Assembly: GCA_963576565.1 (NCBI GenBank)
Contig: CAUYVT010000074.1
Coordinates: 1 to 64,000 of the forward strand
Source: Aspidapion aeneum
Lineage: Eukaryota; Arthropoda; Insecta; Coleoptera; Brentidae
Direction: 5' to 3'
Length of the DNA: 64,000 bases
Of the stretch, positions 43,840 through 55,239 are shown in pieces. A program made the position numbers and the translations under genes. The notes under the pieces were generated by a model that saw only the letters and a program-made list of their open reading frames with translations, was not told where the DNA came from and ran no database searches. How positions within the stretch are numbered: the first letter of the stretch is position 1; each line of letters begins with the position of its first letter.

Positions 43840-46800
43840 TATCGTTTAAAATTTAAGTGTATAATTAAGCAAAATTCAATAAAAACAAACTACAATTATT
43901 TTGTCGAAATGATTGAATGTCTTCATAAGAATACTCGCAGAAAAGTTCTCTTGGCCGACGATTAACGCTATTTGACACTGTTGACAATGGAACGTCACAT
44001 GTAGCTAACGGCTGCCGTGGAACGCCGCAAACTCACAGATGGTGGCGCTAGCTGCATAGTTTACTGACCGCAGTGTTGATGATCCATTGGTTAACTTTTT
44101 AAACAGTTTATAAATGAAGGTACAGGTAATTTTTAAGAAAATCCCGTAAAACCTGTAATAAACCTGTTATTTTTTTCTTTTTTATACATTACCTCGATAA
44201 ATGGACGCCGCTGGAGAGGTTTTCGATGGTCATACCCCTGTGACATCGTTGATAAGGAAATGTTATTGTCTATAATAAAGGCAATAAGATATTTTTCCCT
44301 AAGAAGCTTAGTTTTTAAGAAAATTTGAAGAAAACCTTAAAATCTTAGACTTTGGGTTTGTTTGGTTTTTGGAAGTTTTTGCAGCTAAAATTTAAAAAAA
44401 CTAATATATATATAATTATATCCTTAGGTCAGATTTTACACATTTTTGATTAATTTTTCTGTCATTGTGGCTTTAGAGCGTCAACTTAGTTAAATTTTCA
44501 GCAATTCGAACACGACTATAAGGGGGGATAAGAAAAATTGGACCAAAACCTGGCTTGGCAACATCCAGGTCGTTAATCTGTGACCTATTCTCAGCTACAA
44601 TCCATTTTCAAACTGCGGTCCTCATATTTTGTATACTCAGTTACCTACAGTGCCGGCACTAATGTTAGTTAGTCTTTTTTTAACCAAATTTTTTGACGAT
44701 CCGTGGCTAAAAAACTGGTTAGTTGCATGTTTAGAAATTGGATGGCAATTTTGCAGCCGCAGGAATTTTATATTGTATGTTATTGTTGCTGTGTTTGAAT
44801 TTCTTATGACAGACTGCACGATGCGGTCCTCGTGAATAAAATGCCCACCTTAGAAATTAGAGAGATATTTGCAATAAAATAAAGTATTTACGCAAGTAAA
44901 TTAAAGAACGTAACCTCAAAAGTGAGAAAAAGAAAGGCATTAAAAATTCCTATAGTTATAAATTAAACAAACATCGTAATGAGTTCCTTGCCTTGGGTTC
45001 CTAGGCCAAAAACTAGGTTAACGCTCACCCAGTAGAAATCAAAGTCATTTCGGGGATTGCTATAATTGACCAATAGAACGGTACCATGCTGGACTTTTGC
45101 GAGGACTTTTGGGAGTTAGCTGTCACGCAAAAGGACGGAAGTGGAAGCTAAACTGGTGCCGGTGGCTTTTTGGGGGTCGTGGTATTCGGTTTTGGGGGCT
45201 TGAAAATAAAGCACCTAAAGTGGCCCAGGTCAGGGAATCCGGAGAGCGACGAAAGGATGATAGCCGAGTTAACAGGGCGGAAACAATTATAGTTTACCCA
45301 CAAAAAGCAGTGAAGTGCAGTGTCGGTTAAACCATAAAACGTAAATAAATGATACCTGTATTATCGACCGGTGTAAATCAGAACCCAAAGTAATCATTAT
45401 AGCAATTTTTAACCCAAACCAATATCCTGTTTTCTTTGGACAGCGTTTCTCGTCCCTGGATCTTTCACTCTTGCCGGAACGATCCCGAAGGATCCGGGAA
45501 CCGTTGCGGCTTGTGCCAACCCTGTTGACACAACCGGGCGTTAAAAGTGGTCAGGGGGGAATAAAATAAGCTTGTACGGTCTTAGAAGGCGACGGGGAAT
45601 TGGTGGCTTGTAAGGCCAGACAGCATGACAATCTCACCTAGCCGATTTTAAAAATTTACACCTCTCGACCAAGAATAAAAATACTTTTTAAAAAACATCA
45701 GTTGTCAATTTTTTTGGAAAACTAGTGCAATTTTTTTGGCAGCATCAAACCAGTGTCATTGGACCAAGAGTGAAGCACTAGCTTTCTCAAAAGAACTCGC
45801 TAATAGGAACTATTAACTGCCTAAACTTACTGCTCTTTATTATTAGAGCAGTAGTAATGAGGTTTATCGTTTACTTGAATTTCTCCCTTTATTTACATGA
45901 AGCCCTTAATATTTTCTTAAACTCTCTAATAAAACAAAGTTAGATAAGTGTATGATTTAGAACATTTATTATTGTCCATTTTTGGGATGTGTCTGTAGCA
46001 AGGATTGATGGAGACATTTTACAGAAAATTTAATTTTCTTAAAATTAATTTACTTAAATAATAAAGCATTTTTCGATTTTTTGAAAATGTATTTATGCTC
46101 TTACGTATTTGGTTTTATCACATCTAACTTGAATCATATGTTATGTTTATTTATTGATAGCTTACACAGGCAGATAATCGAATCTTTGTAATTCCTTTGT
46201 ACAGCAATGAACTCTAGTTCTCGGCGTTATTTGACCAAAAAAAGATTCCAACAGACGTCTGGCAAAATACCTTTGTGATACTTTTTGCTACTTTTGCTAA
46301 CTTTTGTATTTTGTCTCATAAACATGCCTTTATTACGCTAGAGTGAACCACTTTATTGGCTTCTATCTAAGGTTACGAAGTTCGTGAACCTCTTGATAAC
46401 ACGAGGACACATTTCTACCTTCCTAGCCCGCGCAGCAATTTGTAGAAAAGGTATTATTTTTGACGATTTTTTTTTTTCAGATAAAGTCGAGAATGTCTTA
46501 TTTGGGTGTATTATTTGGACCTACAACTATTATGTCTGTTTAGAATGTTTTTCTACGTTGTCCGACACCTATTCTAAGGACACTCATCGTAAAGGCAAGC
46601 CTTATAGGAAGCGAAGCTAACGTCGGGCTTTCTATTTTTTGGATATTATTTTTGACATGTTTTCCTCGGTTTCGCATTGGCGGTTCTGTTTTATTTTGAA
46701 GATGTTGTTTTACACAGTATGAAGGTACCTAAACTATATATATTTATGAAATTACAATTAAAAAGTTTTGCTGCAAACTATCTTGAAACTGTATTTGTTT

Positions 46801-46919
46801 AGACTGTGTTAAAACCACATTTTTAAAATACCAACGAGCCGCCAATGCGAAACCGAGGAAAACATGTCAAAAATTATAACCAAAAAATAGAAAATCGGAG
46901 TAGCTTGCTTGACGATGAG
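43840..46919. other. no gene recognised; GC-richer segment 45000-45660
   Basis: The GC-richer segment differs in composition from its surroundings and carries a 77-codon frame (45097-45330) without a recognised domain. It may be part of an LTR or LINE 5' region. The rest is AT-rich, and frames such as 44629-44835 and 46384-46620 show nothing recognisable. Confidence 0.35.
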
Positions 46920-47118
46920 TGACCTTATATTCTCCACCTCCCTCCATTCCGACAATCATCTTCTGTCAGGTATATTTGATTGACTGTTTGCATTTTAGTT
47001 TGGGACGCCCTCTTTTTCTGCGCCTTATTGGTTGCCATTCTAGGGCCTGCTTTGGTAATCTTTCGTCGTTCATCCGTTGTACATGGCCGTACCATATCAG
47101 TTGTCTTTTGTTTTGCTA
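46920..47118 (-). pseudogene. family B LINE C-terminal fragment, minus strand
   Basis: Complement reads RQLIWYGHVQRMNDERLPKQ, then a basic tract and, after a frameshift, VGMEGGGE, matching 41500-41700. Non-functional. Confidence 0.8.
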
Positions 47119-47292
47119 AGTGCAAGTCAGATTTTTTTACAGGAGAGTATTCAAAAGTAACGAAAATCAACACCTCTAATACACACCCTGACAGAGAAGA
47201 TTATTGTCCGTCAGAGCGAGGTCAAGACAAAAATTTATTCAGGATAATAAGAAGTATACAGTTTTCTGTGCATATGCAGAATGCATTAAATA

Positions 47293-47550
47293 ATAGTCCA
47301 GTCAACGAGAGGGTTGTAGAGTGCATGGACGGGGGGGGGGGGGGGTGAATTTTACTCTCCGGGAATAGTTTAAGGGTAGTTTGGACGTTAATATATTAAA
47401 AGTCCCCGCCCCTAGCCTTTCCGCTTCATTGGCAGAGGGGGATGGAAAGGTGCAATTTTTCGGTTTTTTGCCTATAACTCGATTACTAGTAGGAACAAAA
47501 AAAAATGTTTTATTAAAAGTTAAAGAGCATTAAATTCATCATATTTTTTG

Positions 47551-47598
<48 letters not shown>

Positions 47599-48146
47599 TT
47601 ATTTTATCAAAGGTATCACTCTTGAATAATAATACAAAAAATATTAAACATTTTGTTTTGTATTTGTAAAACGTGAGAAATATGGTTAAAAAATTTAATT
47701 TGCTGTATTTTTTGATATGTTATAGATAAATTAGTAAAAGCTACATAGTTTTTACATTGATAAATTTGTTCTCAAATTGAAAACAAAAGTGTTGGATAAA
47801 CAAGTTTGATAAAAAAATATGGGGCAAAAATGTGGTCTTCAAAAATCAACGGTTTTTGGTTACCTCTTTCTCAAAATATGTTACCCTTAAAGGCAGGTTA
47901 AATACACCAGTTTTGTAGGAAATTTGATGCTCTTTAATTTTTATTTACACATTTTTTTTTGTACAAAACGCCGTAATAGATTTATAGGCAAAAAACCGAA
48001 AAATTGCATTCTTTCACCCCCCTCCGCCACTGAAGCGGAAGAGCTAGGGACTTTTGATATGTTAACCTCATAACTATCCTAAATATATTCTCTCCCACCT
48101 CCATGCATTCTACAATCCCTAAATGGCCATTTATTGACTGAACTAT
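47293..48146. mobile_element. 0.85-kb foldback element F5 with central (TA)n
   Basis: Left arm 47293-47545 pairs with right arm about 47915-48146: ATAGTCCAGTCAA/TTGACTGAACTAT at the ends, AGAGTGCATGGA/TCCATGCATTCT, CCGCTTCA/TGAAGCGG, GCAATTTTTCGGTTTTTTGC and complement. The centre contains (TA)n at 47555-47592, and a G run lies at 47329-47346. Confidence 0.8.
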
Positions 48147-48149
48147 AAA

Positions 48150-49534
48150 CACATACGCACAATTTAATTTATTTTTGAAAACGGATAAATTTTGGATTAT
48201 TGACTTGTATTAGTGTTTGCAATTAAAGCAATGCGATTATACAATATGCAAAACGTGTATACACTATCTGTTTTTTATTGAGGTATTTAATTGGAAAGGG
48301 TATTTTAATTTCCAGGTTAACGAATTGTAAATAAATAACACACAGAACATTAAATAGCAATTAAGTAAAATATCCAATAAGACCCCTCGTGTATAAATTA
48401 ACACAACTTTTCTCATTTTGCACAAGATTTCGTTTAAAGTCTCAAAAGATTTAAAAGTGTGAAACATGAAGGGTTGAACACCTTTTAAATATTTTCAAAA
48501 GTAATAAGCCACGAATAAAATTATTAATAAGGTAATTAAGTATTTACATACGGGGGCGCGGGTTCATTAAACTTTTCACGACAGACCTGACCTTTAGCGA
48601 AGTAAGGGGGCTTACAAGCAGTGGCTAAACTAGGCTTAGGCAGAGTGGGCACCTGCCCACGACGCACTTTAGTCTGAAACCCCAATATTTTGGCCAAAAA
48701 TAGCAGAAACTAACTTAACAATAAAACTGTTTGGTTACATATTTTTTAAAGCTAAATAATGGCACCTTAAAATTCCAGCATAATTGGCTTCATTGCCAAA
48801 GCAGGCTTCGAAATATCGTTGTTTCAATTTGACATTTCCTGACAATCAGCAATTTTTTTTTGTTCATTATTTTTCACTAACTTTAATGTGCTATTTGTAA
48901 GAAGTGCGAAGAGTTATAAAAAATTTTAAAAATGGCTTTTTTAACCAAAGGTAAGTAGATTATTTTTTGATAATTTTAGTCACAGGGATTTTAAACTTAT
49001 TCTTTAAATACCAATGATACAAAAATTGTGCCAGAAGTGTATGAATTTTTTTTTCTCGATATTTCACTGGACTAACAAAAAAGCTTTCGGGAACTTTCAT
49101 ATTAATTTTTGTAAAAATATTTTCGTCCTGATCTGTACTTTCCGGAGTACATACACTGTTGGTGCGAAAAGGTGCGATAGTCTCCAAATTCGTTATTAAA
49201 CATGACCGTACATATTCTGACAAACACAAAGTACCTATTCTAGTTCATTTTAATTTGTGTTTCCGTGTGTCTTCTATATAGATAGTAATGAGCAAAGTAC
49301 CTTTAAAGAAGCAAAATGAATCATAAATATCAAAACTCCGGGAAAAATTCAAGATGGCCGCCAAAATAGATAGGAAATTAGTAGAAACTGCAAACATTTA
49401 ACATCGGTTTTGGAATATTTGGAGCATCTAAATTCAAATACAGAATAATTTTTACCGGGGGAGGAAAAGAACAATTTAGAATGGTGGGGGCTTAACTAGG
49501 TTAAAAATTATTAAGGTGGTGAAACAAAAAAAAA
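48150..49534. other. no gene recognised; possible hAT end at 48623
   Basis: CAGTGGCTAAACTAGG at about 48620 with GGGCACCTGCCCAC downstream resembles a hAT terminus, but its partner was not located. The rest is AT-rich. Confidence 0.35.
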
Positions 49535-49775
49535 GTATTCATACTCATTGCATGAAGATATTGTTTGTCCATTGTCTAGTTCTAACCCACTTGATTCGTT
49601 TCCAATAGTACTGTGTCTTGTCCACGTTCACTGTTAAACCCCACTTTTGGTATTCTTCCGTTAACTTTCTCATCAGCTTCTTTATCATTAGCTATAATTA
49701 CTTGGTCGTCAGCAAACTGTAGTGTGTATATGATAAATTGGTCGTGAAGTTGTATTCCCATGCCGTGTACTCATT
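49535..49775 (-). pseudogene. family B LINE RT active-site fragment, minus strand
   Basis: Complement of 22700-22930: LQFADDQVIIAND near 49715, then LTEEYQKWGLTVNVDKT. About 240 bases, broken by a small deletion relative to the 22.8-kb copy. Confidence 0.8.
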
Positions 49776-50082
49776 TACGTTTTCAGCTTTTTAGAGCTAC
49801 TGCGTTATATAAATATTTCGGCTCATGATTATCAGTTCTTATCAAACTTTGGCTTAAATATTACTAAACAGGGTACAAGTAGGTATACTCAAACCTGAGT
49901 ATAATAAGACCGTTAATTTAGACTTCCAGTTATGGTCCCATGCTAGGTGAGGTCTGTACAAGAAGCCACAGCAAAACCTCCAATGAATTATGAAGAATCA
50001 TGTTTAAGCATCAAATAATAATTTATCTATTTAGCTCTAGATACTAATACCAAAAATCATAAAAAATTTAAAAAAAAGTTTT

Positions 50083-50154
50083 GCTGAAACCCTGCATTGA
50101 ACCGGGGACCTTTGGATTTCCAGTTTAAGGCTCTCCCAGATGAACTATTTTGGC
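50083..50154 (-). tRNA. tRNA-Phe-like sequence 1, anticodon position GGA
   Basis: Minus strand 5' GCCAAAATAG, D arm GTTC..GAGC, anticodon stem-loop with loop CTGGAAA, T arm with TTCAATG, and acceptor 3' strand TTTCAGC. Body closely follows insect tRNA-Phe, but the loop is CTGGAAA instead of CTGAAGA. Probably a pseudo-tRNA. Confidence 0.55.
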
Positions 50155-50463
50155 ACATGTTTATCAGTTCTCAACAAACTTTGGTTTACTTATTATTAAA
50201 CAGAGTACAAGTAGGTATGCTCGAACCCAGGTATATTAAGACCGTTAATTTAGGCTTCCAGTTATGGCCCCATGCTAGGTGTGTTGCATGGCGCGTCATT
50301 AGTTAGCCAACCGATTAACATTGGGAGTTCCGTCAGAAGCTTCTTAGTTCTTCCTAGAGGTCTGTACAAGAAGCCACAGCAAAACCCCCAATGAATTATG
50401 AAGAATCATTTAGCTCTAGATACTAATAATAAAAATAATAAAAAAATTTTTAAAAAAAGTTTT

Positions 50464-50535
50464 GCTGAAACCCTGGATTGAACCGGGGACCTTTAGATTT
50501 CCAGTGTAAGGCTCTCCCAGATGAACCATTCTGAA
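50464..50535 (-). tRNA. tRNA-Phe-like sequence 2, degraded acceptor stem
   Basis: Same core with loop CTGGAAA; the 5' acceptor strand reads TTCAGAATGG, so the stem is lost, and the anticodon stem has a mismatch (TTACA against TCTAA). Confidence 0.5.
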
Positions 50536-50828
50536 ACATGTTTATCAGTTCTTAACAAACTTTGGTTTACATATTATTAAACAGAGTACAAGTAGGTATA
50601 CTCGAACCAAGGTCCCATGCTAGGTGTGTCGCATGGCGCGTCATTAGTTAGCCAACCAAATGACATTGGTAGTTCCGTCAGGGGCTTCTTAGTTCTTCCT
50701 AGAGGTCTGTACAAGAAGCCACAGCAAAGCCTCCAATGAATTATGAAAAATCGTGTTTACACACCAGATAATAATTTACCTACATAGCACTAGATACGAA
50801 TAATAAAAAAATAACCAAAAAAAATTCT

Positions 50829-50899
50829 GCTGACACCCTGGATTGAACTGGGGACCTTTAGATTTCCAGTCCAAGGCTTTCCCAGTTGAATTTTTCGGC
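50829..50899 (-). tRNA. tRNA-Phe-like sequence 3
   Basis: GCCGAAA 5' end, D arm altered (ATTC), loop CTGGAAA, 3' strand TGTCAGC, T loop TTCAATC. Confidence 0.5.
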
Positions 50900-50982
50900 T
50901 CATGATTATCAGATCTTATCAAACTTTGGGTTAATTAATATTAAAAAGAGTACAAGTATGTATACTCGAATCTAGGTATAAT

Positions 50983-51040
50983 TAGAGTCCCTGTATGTGA
51001 CAGATATTGGCGGCCAATATCTGTCACATACAGGGACTCT
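50983..51040. mobile_element. 58-bp perfect palindromic insertion
   Basis: Arms TAGAGTCCCTGTATGTGACA..TTGGC and their exact complement around a single G at 51012. AGGTATAAT occurs on both sides (50974-50982 and 51041-51049), a 9-bp target duplication. It sits inside one unit of the tRNA-like array; other units lack it. It looks like two abutting transposon ends with no interior. Confidence 0.8.
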
Positions 51041-51291
51041 AGGTATAATAAGACCGTTAATTTAGGATTCTAGTTACGACCCCATGCTAGGTGTGTCGCA
51101 TGACGCGTCATTAGTTAGGCAACCAATTGACATTGGGAGTTCCGTCAGGGTAAAGTTCTTCCTAGAGGTCTGTACAAGAAGCCACAGCAAAACCCCCAAT
51201 GAATCATGAAGAATCGTGTTCACATCCCAGATAATAATTTAACTATGTAGCACTAGATACGAATAATAAAAAAATAACGAAAAAAAGTTCT

Positions 51292-51363
51292 GCTGCCACC
51301 CTGGATTGAACTGGGGACCTTTAGATTTCCAGTCTAAGGCTCTCCCAATTGAACTGTTTCGGC
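51292..51363 (-). tRNA. tRNA-Phe-like sequence 4, anticodon position GGA
   Basis: GCCGAAACAGTTCAATTGGG, GAGC, anticodon arm TTAGA-loop CTGGAAA-TCTAA, T arm CCCAG TTCAATC CAGGG, 3' strand TGGCAGC with three unpaired positions against the 5' strand. Confidence 0.55.
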
Positions 51364-51693
51364 TCATAATTATCAGTTCTTATCAAACTTTAGCTTAATT
51401 ATTATTAAACAGGATACAAGTAGGTATACTCGAACCAAGGTATAATAAGCCCGTTAATTTAGGCTTCCAGTTACGGTCCCATACTAGGTGTGTCGCATGG
51501 CGCGTCATTAGTTAGCCAACCAAATGACATTGGGAGTTCCGTCAGGGGCTTCTTAGTTCTTACTAGAGGTTTGAACAAGAAGCTACAGCAAAACCCCCAA
51601 TGAATCATGAAGAATCGTGTTCACATCCCAGATAATAATTTAACTATGTAGCACTACATACGAATAATAAAAAAATAACGAAAAAAAAGTTCT

Positions 51694-51765
51694 GCTGCCA
51701 CCCTGGATTGAACTAGGGACCTTTAGATTGCCAGTCTAAGACTCTCCCAATTGAACTGTTTCGGC
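51694..51765 (-). tRNA. tRNA-Phe-like sequence 5, anticodon position GGC
   Basis: As sequence 4, but the anticodon loop reads CTGGCAA and the T arm has one change (CCTAG). Confidence 0.5.
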
Positions 51766-52096
51766 TCATGATTATCTGTTCTTATCAAACTTTGGCTTAA
51801 TTATTATTAAACAGGGTACAAGTAGGCGTACTCGAACCTAGGTATAATAAGATCGTTAATTTACGCTTCCAGTTACGGTTTCATGCTAGAAGTGTTGCAT
51901 GGCGCGTCATTAGTTAGCCAATTAACTAACATTGGGAGTTCCGTCAGGGGCTCCTTAGTTTTTTCTAGAGGTCTGTACAAGAAGCAACAGCAAAACCCAC
52001 AATGAATCATAAAGAATTATGTTCAGATCCTAGATATTAATTTAACTATATATAGCACTAGATACGAATAATAAAAAAATAACGAAAAAAAGTTCT

Positions 52097-52168
52097 GCTG
52101 CCACCCTGGATTGAACTGGGGACCTTTAGATTTCCAATCTAAGGCTCTCCCAATTGAACTGTTTAGGC
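52097..52168 (-). tRNA. tRNA-Phe-like sequence 6
   Basis: Loop TTGGAAA; 5' strand GCCTAAA; otherwise like sequence 4. Confidence 0.5.
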
Positions 52169-52499
52169 TCATAATTATCAGTTCTTATCAAACTTTGGCT
52201 TAATTATTATTAAACAGGATACAAGTAGGTATATTCGAACCTAGGTATAATAAGCCCGTTGATTCAGGCTTCCAGTTACGGTTTCATGCTAGAAGTGTCG
52301 CATGGCGCGTCATTAGTTAGCCAACCAACTAACATTGGGAGTTCCGTCAGGGGCTCCTTAGTTTTTTCTAGAGGTCTGTACAAGAAGCAACAGCAAAACC
52401 CACAATTAATCATAAAGAATTATGTTCAGATCCTAGATATTAATTTAACTATATATAGCACTAGATACGAATAATAAAAAAATAACGAAAAAAAGTTCT

Positions 52500-52571
52500 G
52501 CTGACACCCTGGATTGAACTGGGGACCTTTAGATTTCCAGTCTAAGGCTCTCCCAATTGAACTGTTTCGGC
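52500..52571 (-). tRNA. tRNA-Phe-like sequence 7, anticodon position GGA
   Basis: GCCGAAA 5' strand, loop CTGGAAA, 3' strand TGTCAGC. One of the better-kept members. Confidence 0.55.
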
Positions 52572-52958
52572 TCATAATTATCAGTTCTTATCAAACTTTG
52601 GCTTAATTATTATTAAACAGGATACAAGTAGGTATATTCGAACCTAGGTATAATAAGCCCGTTGATTCAGGCTTCCAGTTACGGTTTCATGCTAGAAGTG
52701 TCGCATGGCATGTCATTAGTTAGCCAACCAACTAACATTGGGAGTTCCGTCAGGGGCTCCTTAGTTTTTTCTAGAGGTCTGTACAAGAAGCAACAGCAAA
52801 ACCCACAATGAATCATAAAGAATTATGTTCACATCCCAGATATTAATTTAACTATATATAGCACTAGATTAAGTGGAATGTGCTTCTTGAATTTTCGTAA
52901 TTGGCTCAATTCTTTGAAAGACATACGATTAATAAAAAAATTACGAAAAAAAAGTTCT

Positions 52959-53010
52959 GCTGACACCCTGGATTTCCAGTCTAAGGCTCTCCCAATTGAA
53001 CTGTTTCGGC
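52959..53010 (-). tRNA. tRNA-Phe-like sequence 8, T arm deleted
   Basis: The anticodon arm joins directly to CCAGGGTGTCAGC; the variable region and half of the T arm are missing. A 60-base insertion also sits between this unit and its upstream neighbour (52869-52930). Confidence 0.5.
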
Positions 53011-53154
53011 TCATGATTATCAGTTGTTATCAAACTTTGGCTTAATTATTATTAAACAGGGTACAAGTATGTATACTCGAACCTAAGTATAATGTGTGTG
53101 TGTCGCATGGCGCGACATTCGTTAGCCAACCAATTAACATTGAAAGTTCCGTCA

Positions 53155-53199
53155 GTTTAGATTTCCAGTCTAAGACTCTCCCAATTGAACTAAACCGCT
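53155..53199 (-). tRNA. tRNA-Phe-like sequence 9, D and anticodon arms only
   Basis: GGTTTAGTTCAATTGGGAGA then loop CTGGAAA; ends at the anticodon stem. Marks the edge of the array. Confidence 0.45.
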
Positions 53200-53230
53200 C
53201 AAAAATTGAAGTGAACCACCCCATTTTTTT

Positions 53231-54139
53231 TGGACATTTTTAAAATAAATTTTTTCCTAAACGAAACGGTCAATTTTCATACAATTTTCTATATGATATT
53301 GCTTCGATTATCATCTTTTAATGTTTGGTTTCCTTGTTGTCCTGCGCTTGACAGATAGCTTCACAGGGTAGCTAGAACGCAAGTGTAACAAAAATGCGAA
53401 AGTGTGCAGCAGTGACACAAAATGACAGTCAGCTATAAAAAAGTTATTTCTCAGTTTTTTAAATTTCTCTTTAGTTTCCGAGATATGATTTTTTTTCTTG
53501 TACTTTTACTGATTTGACGTTTCTACCTGGTTTGACCTATGGCAACCAAATTTGCTATGAGGCAAACCAAATATTGACCTTTTCAAACCTTGTACGCCAT
53601 TGTACCCTAGATGACCACAATCAGGGACGTACAAAAATAATTTTTCTTAAATTCCCCTTTTTATGACCAATCCTGAGTTTCACCTTCTGTAGGTGAACTG
53701 ATATTAACTCTAGGTAAGTGCAAAACACGTTTTATTAAAAAATTTTAATTTTTGTTAAAATATCATCATTGGCATCAGGAGGATCCATGGATTCATCACT
53801 CCACTACAGATAATTTTGCTGCTGCCTTAGTAAAAATTGTAGAGCAGAGCTTATGCCACAAATATCTCACAAACGAAAGTTTTAAAATCTGAAATGTGAA
53901 CTGCGTCGGAGCCAGAATTATTATGCTTTGGTTACGCTTAATTTTAACTTAAAACTTAAATTTTAGTGACCTTATTTATGGTTTAAAACTAAACGACTCG
54001 ACTACGAACTTATTATACAAAATTTCTGATACAATGCTATATGTTATTGCCTGAATAAAAAACTAATCCCGTCAATAAAAAATCAAAAATTAAAACAAAA
54101 ACAACAACACAAAAGCTAATACAATATGGTATCACAAAA
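53231..54139. other. no gene recognised; downstream copy of hydrolase 3' flank at 54000-54139
   Basis: 53231-53990 is unassigned. 54000-54139 is similar to 55090-55239, the 3' untranslated region of the hydrolase gene (CTGAATAAAAAACTAATCC and AAATCACATTAGTTGAA), so the duplication includes the 3' flank. Confidence 0.6.
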
Positions 54140-55060
54140 TCACATTAGTTGAATTTTTTCAAAATCACTTTTGGTAAAAGTATATATTTGCTCGTAGTAA
54201 CTTCTGTTTAGCCTCGTATATTTGGGACAAAAATTGTAAATTAAAGATTTGGCTTCGATATCTTCAGTCGGAAAGGAATTATCGTTTTTCCTACATTCTC
54301 CAACAAAGAAGTTTGAGAAATACTGACTAGATATAATTGCTTCAACTGAGTGAGGAGACCCTTTGTCTTTTTTAAATTCAAAGGCATTCTTTTCGGGATG
54401 AAGCTGTACTCCATAGATTGGAAAGTTCTTGTGTTCCATTACAGAAATAACTTCTTTATTATTAACATCTTTGTTAGTAGATAGAACATTTCAGTCTTCA
54501 TTTAAATTATTTTCTTTAAGTATGACTTTTGTTAGGCAATGTTTATCCAACTTATATGTGACATTTTTAATTTTAAGAAAATCTTTATCTTTTATAAGTT
54601 CAAAATCATTCGCTTTAAGATGAAATTGTACTTCGTACATTAAAAAGTTCCTCTTGATCATTCCAGACGTAAATTATTTATTGTTAATAACTTTATAAGT
54701 TGATAAATTACATGGTCTACTTTTTATTAAGAATGTTTTTCTAAAGTATGAATTTAGATAATTATAAATTAAAGATTTAGCTTTAATATCTTGAGTCGAA
54801 GAAGATTATTGTTTTTCCAACATTCCCCCACGAAGAAGTTTGAAAAATAGTAGCTAAATTTAATTGCTTCAACTGAGTGAAGTGTCTTTTTTAAACTCAA
54901 AGGCATTTTTTCAGGATGACACTGTACCCCATAGATTGGAAAGTTTTTGTGTTCCATTACAGACGTCAATTGTTTAAAACCTTATAACTTGATAAATTAC
55001 ATAGTCTACTTTTCATTAAGAATGTTTTCGTAAAGTATGAATTTAGATAAAAAATATTTT
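54140..55060 (-). pseudogene. tandem partial duplications of the gamma-glutamyl hydrolase last exon
   Basis: Reading leftwards from 55060 there are three partial copies of the C-terminal exon. The first gives SVMEHKNFPIYGVQCHPEK and then breaks. The second is strongly diverged: after a stop at 54674, NFLMYEVQFHLKANDFELIK replaces the HPEK block. It runs in frame into the third, NVTYKLDKHCLTKVILKE, which has a TGA at 54491-54493 where the functional exon has Trp. A long open stretch then follows, with YGVQLHPEKNAFEFKKDKG and an intact end to TAA-type stop at 54140. The patchwork implies repeated local duplication of a ~300-base segment. Without the Cys exon none can be a complete enzyme, although the last 99 codons could serve as an alternative terminal exon only if the stop is bypassed. 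Confidence 0.85.
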
Positions 55061-55239
55061 TGCTAATTGTTACAAAAAACATTTATTAAAGTTTATTATA
55101 TAACATTTCTAATATAATACTATATGTCATTTCCTGAATAAAAAACTAATCCAGTCAATAAAAAATAAAGTTTGCATAAACTACAGTCAAAAAGTAAAAC
55201 AAAAAAAACAATACAAAAATTAATACAATAATCACAAAA

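Larger units (their letters stand above)
49810..53230 (-). repeat. tandem array of ~400-bp units, each with a tRNA-Phe-like sequence
   Basis: Nine tRNA-like cores at roughly 370-460-base spacing (the last interval is ~190). Between cores each unit keeps the same order: TTATCAAACTTTGG, ACAAGTAGGTAT..CGAACC, GGCTTCCAGTTA, TGTCGCATGGCGCGTCATTAG, GGGAGTTCCGTCAGGGGC, GAGGTCTGTACAAGAAGC. The array starts within a unit just after the position of a tRNA 5' end. All cores lie on the minus strand. The right-hand units (51.2-52.8 kb) are the most alike, which suggests recent unequal exchange there. Confidence 0.9.

Noticed and set aside
49810..53230. CRISPR-like array
   Set aside because: Units are ~400 bases, with no short identical repeats and unique spacers, and the setting is a eukaryotic genome.
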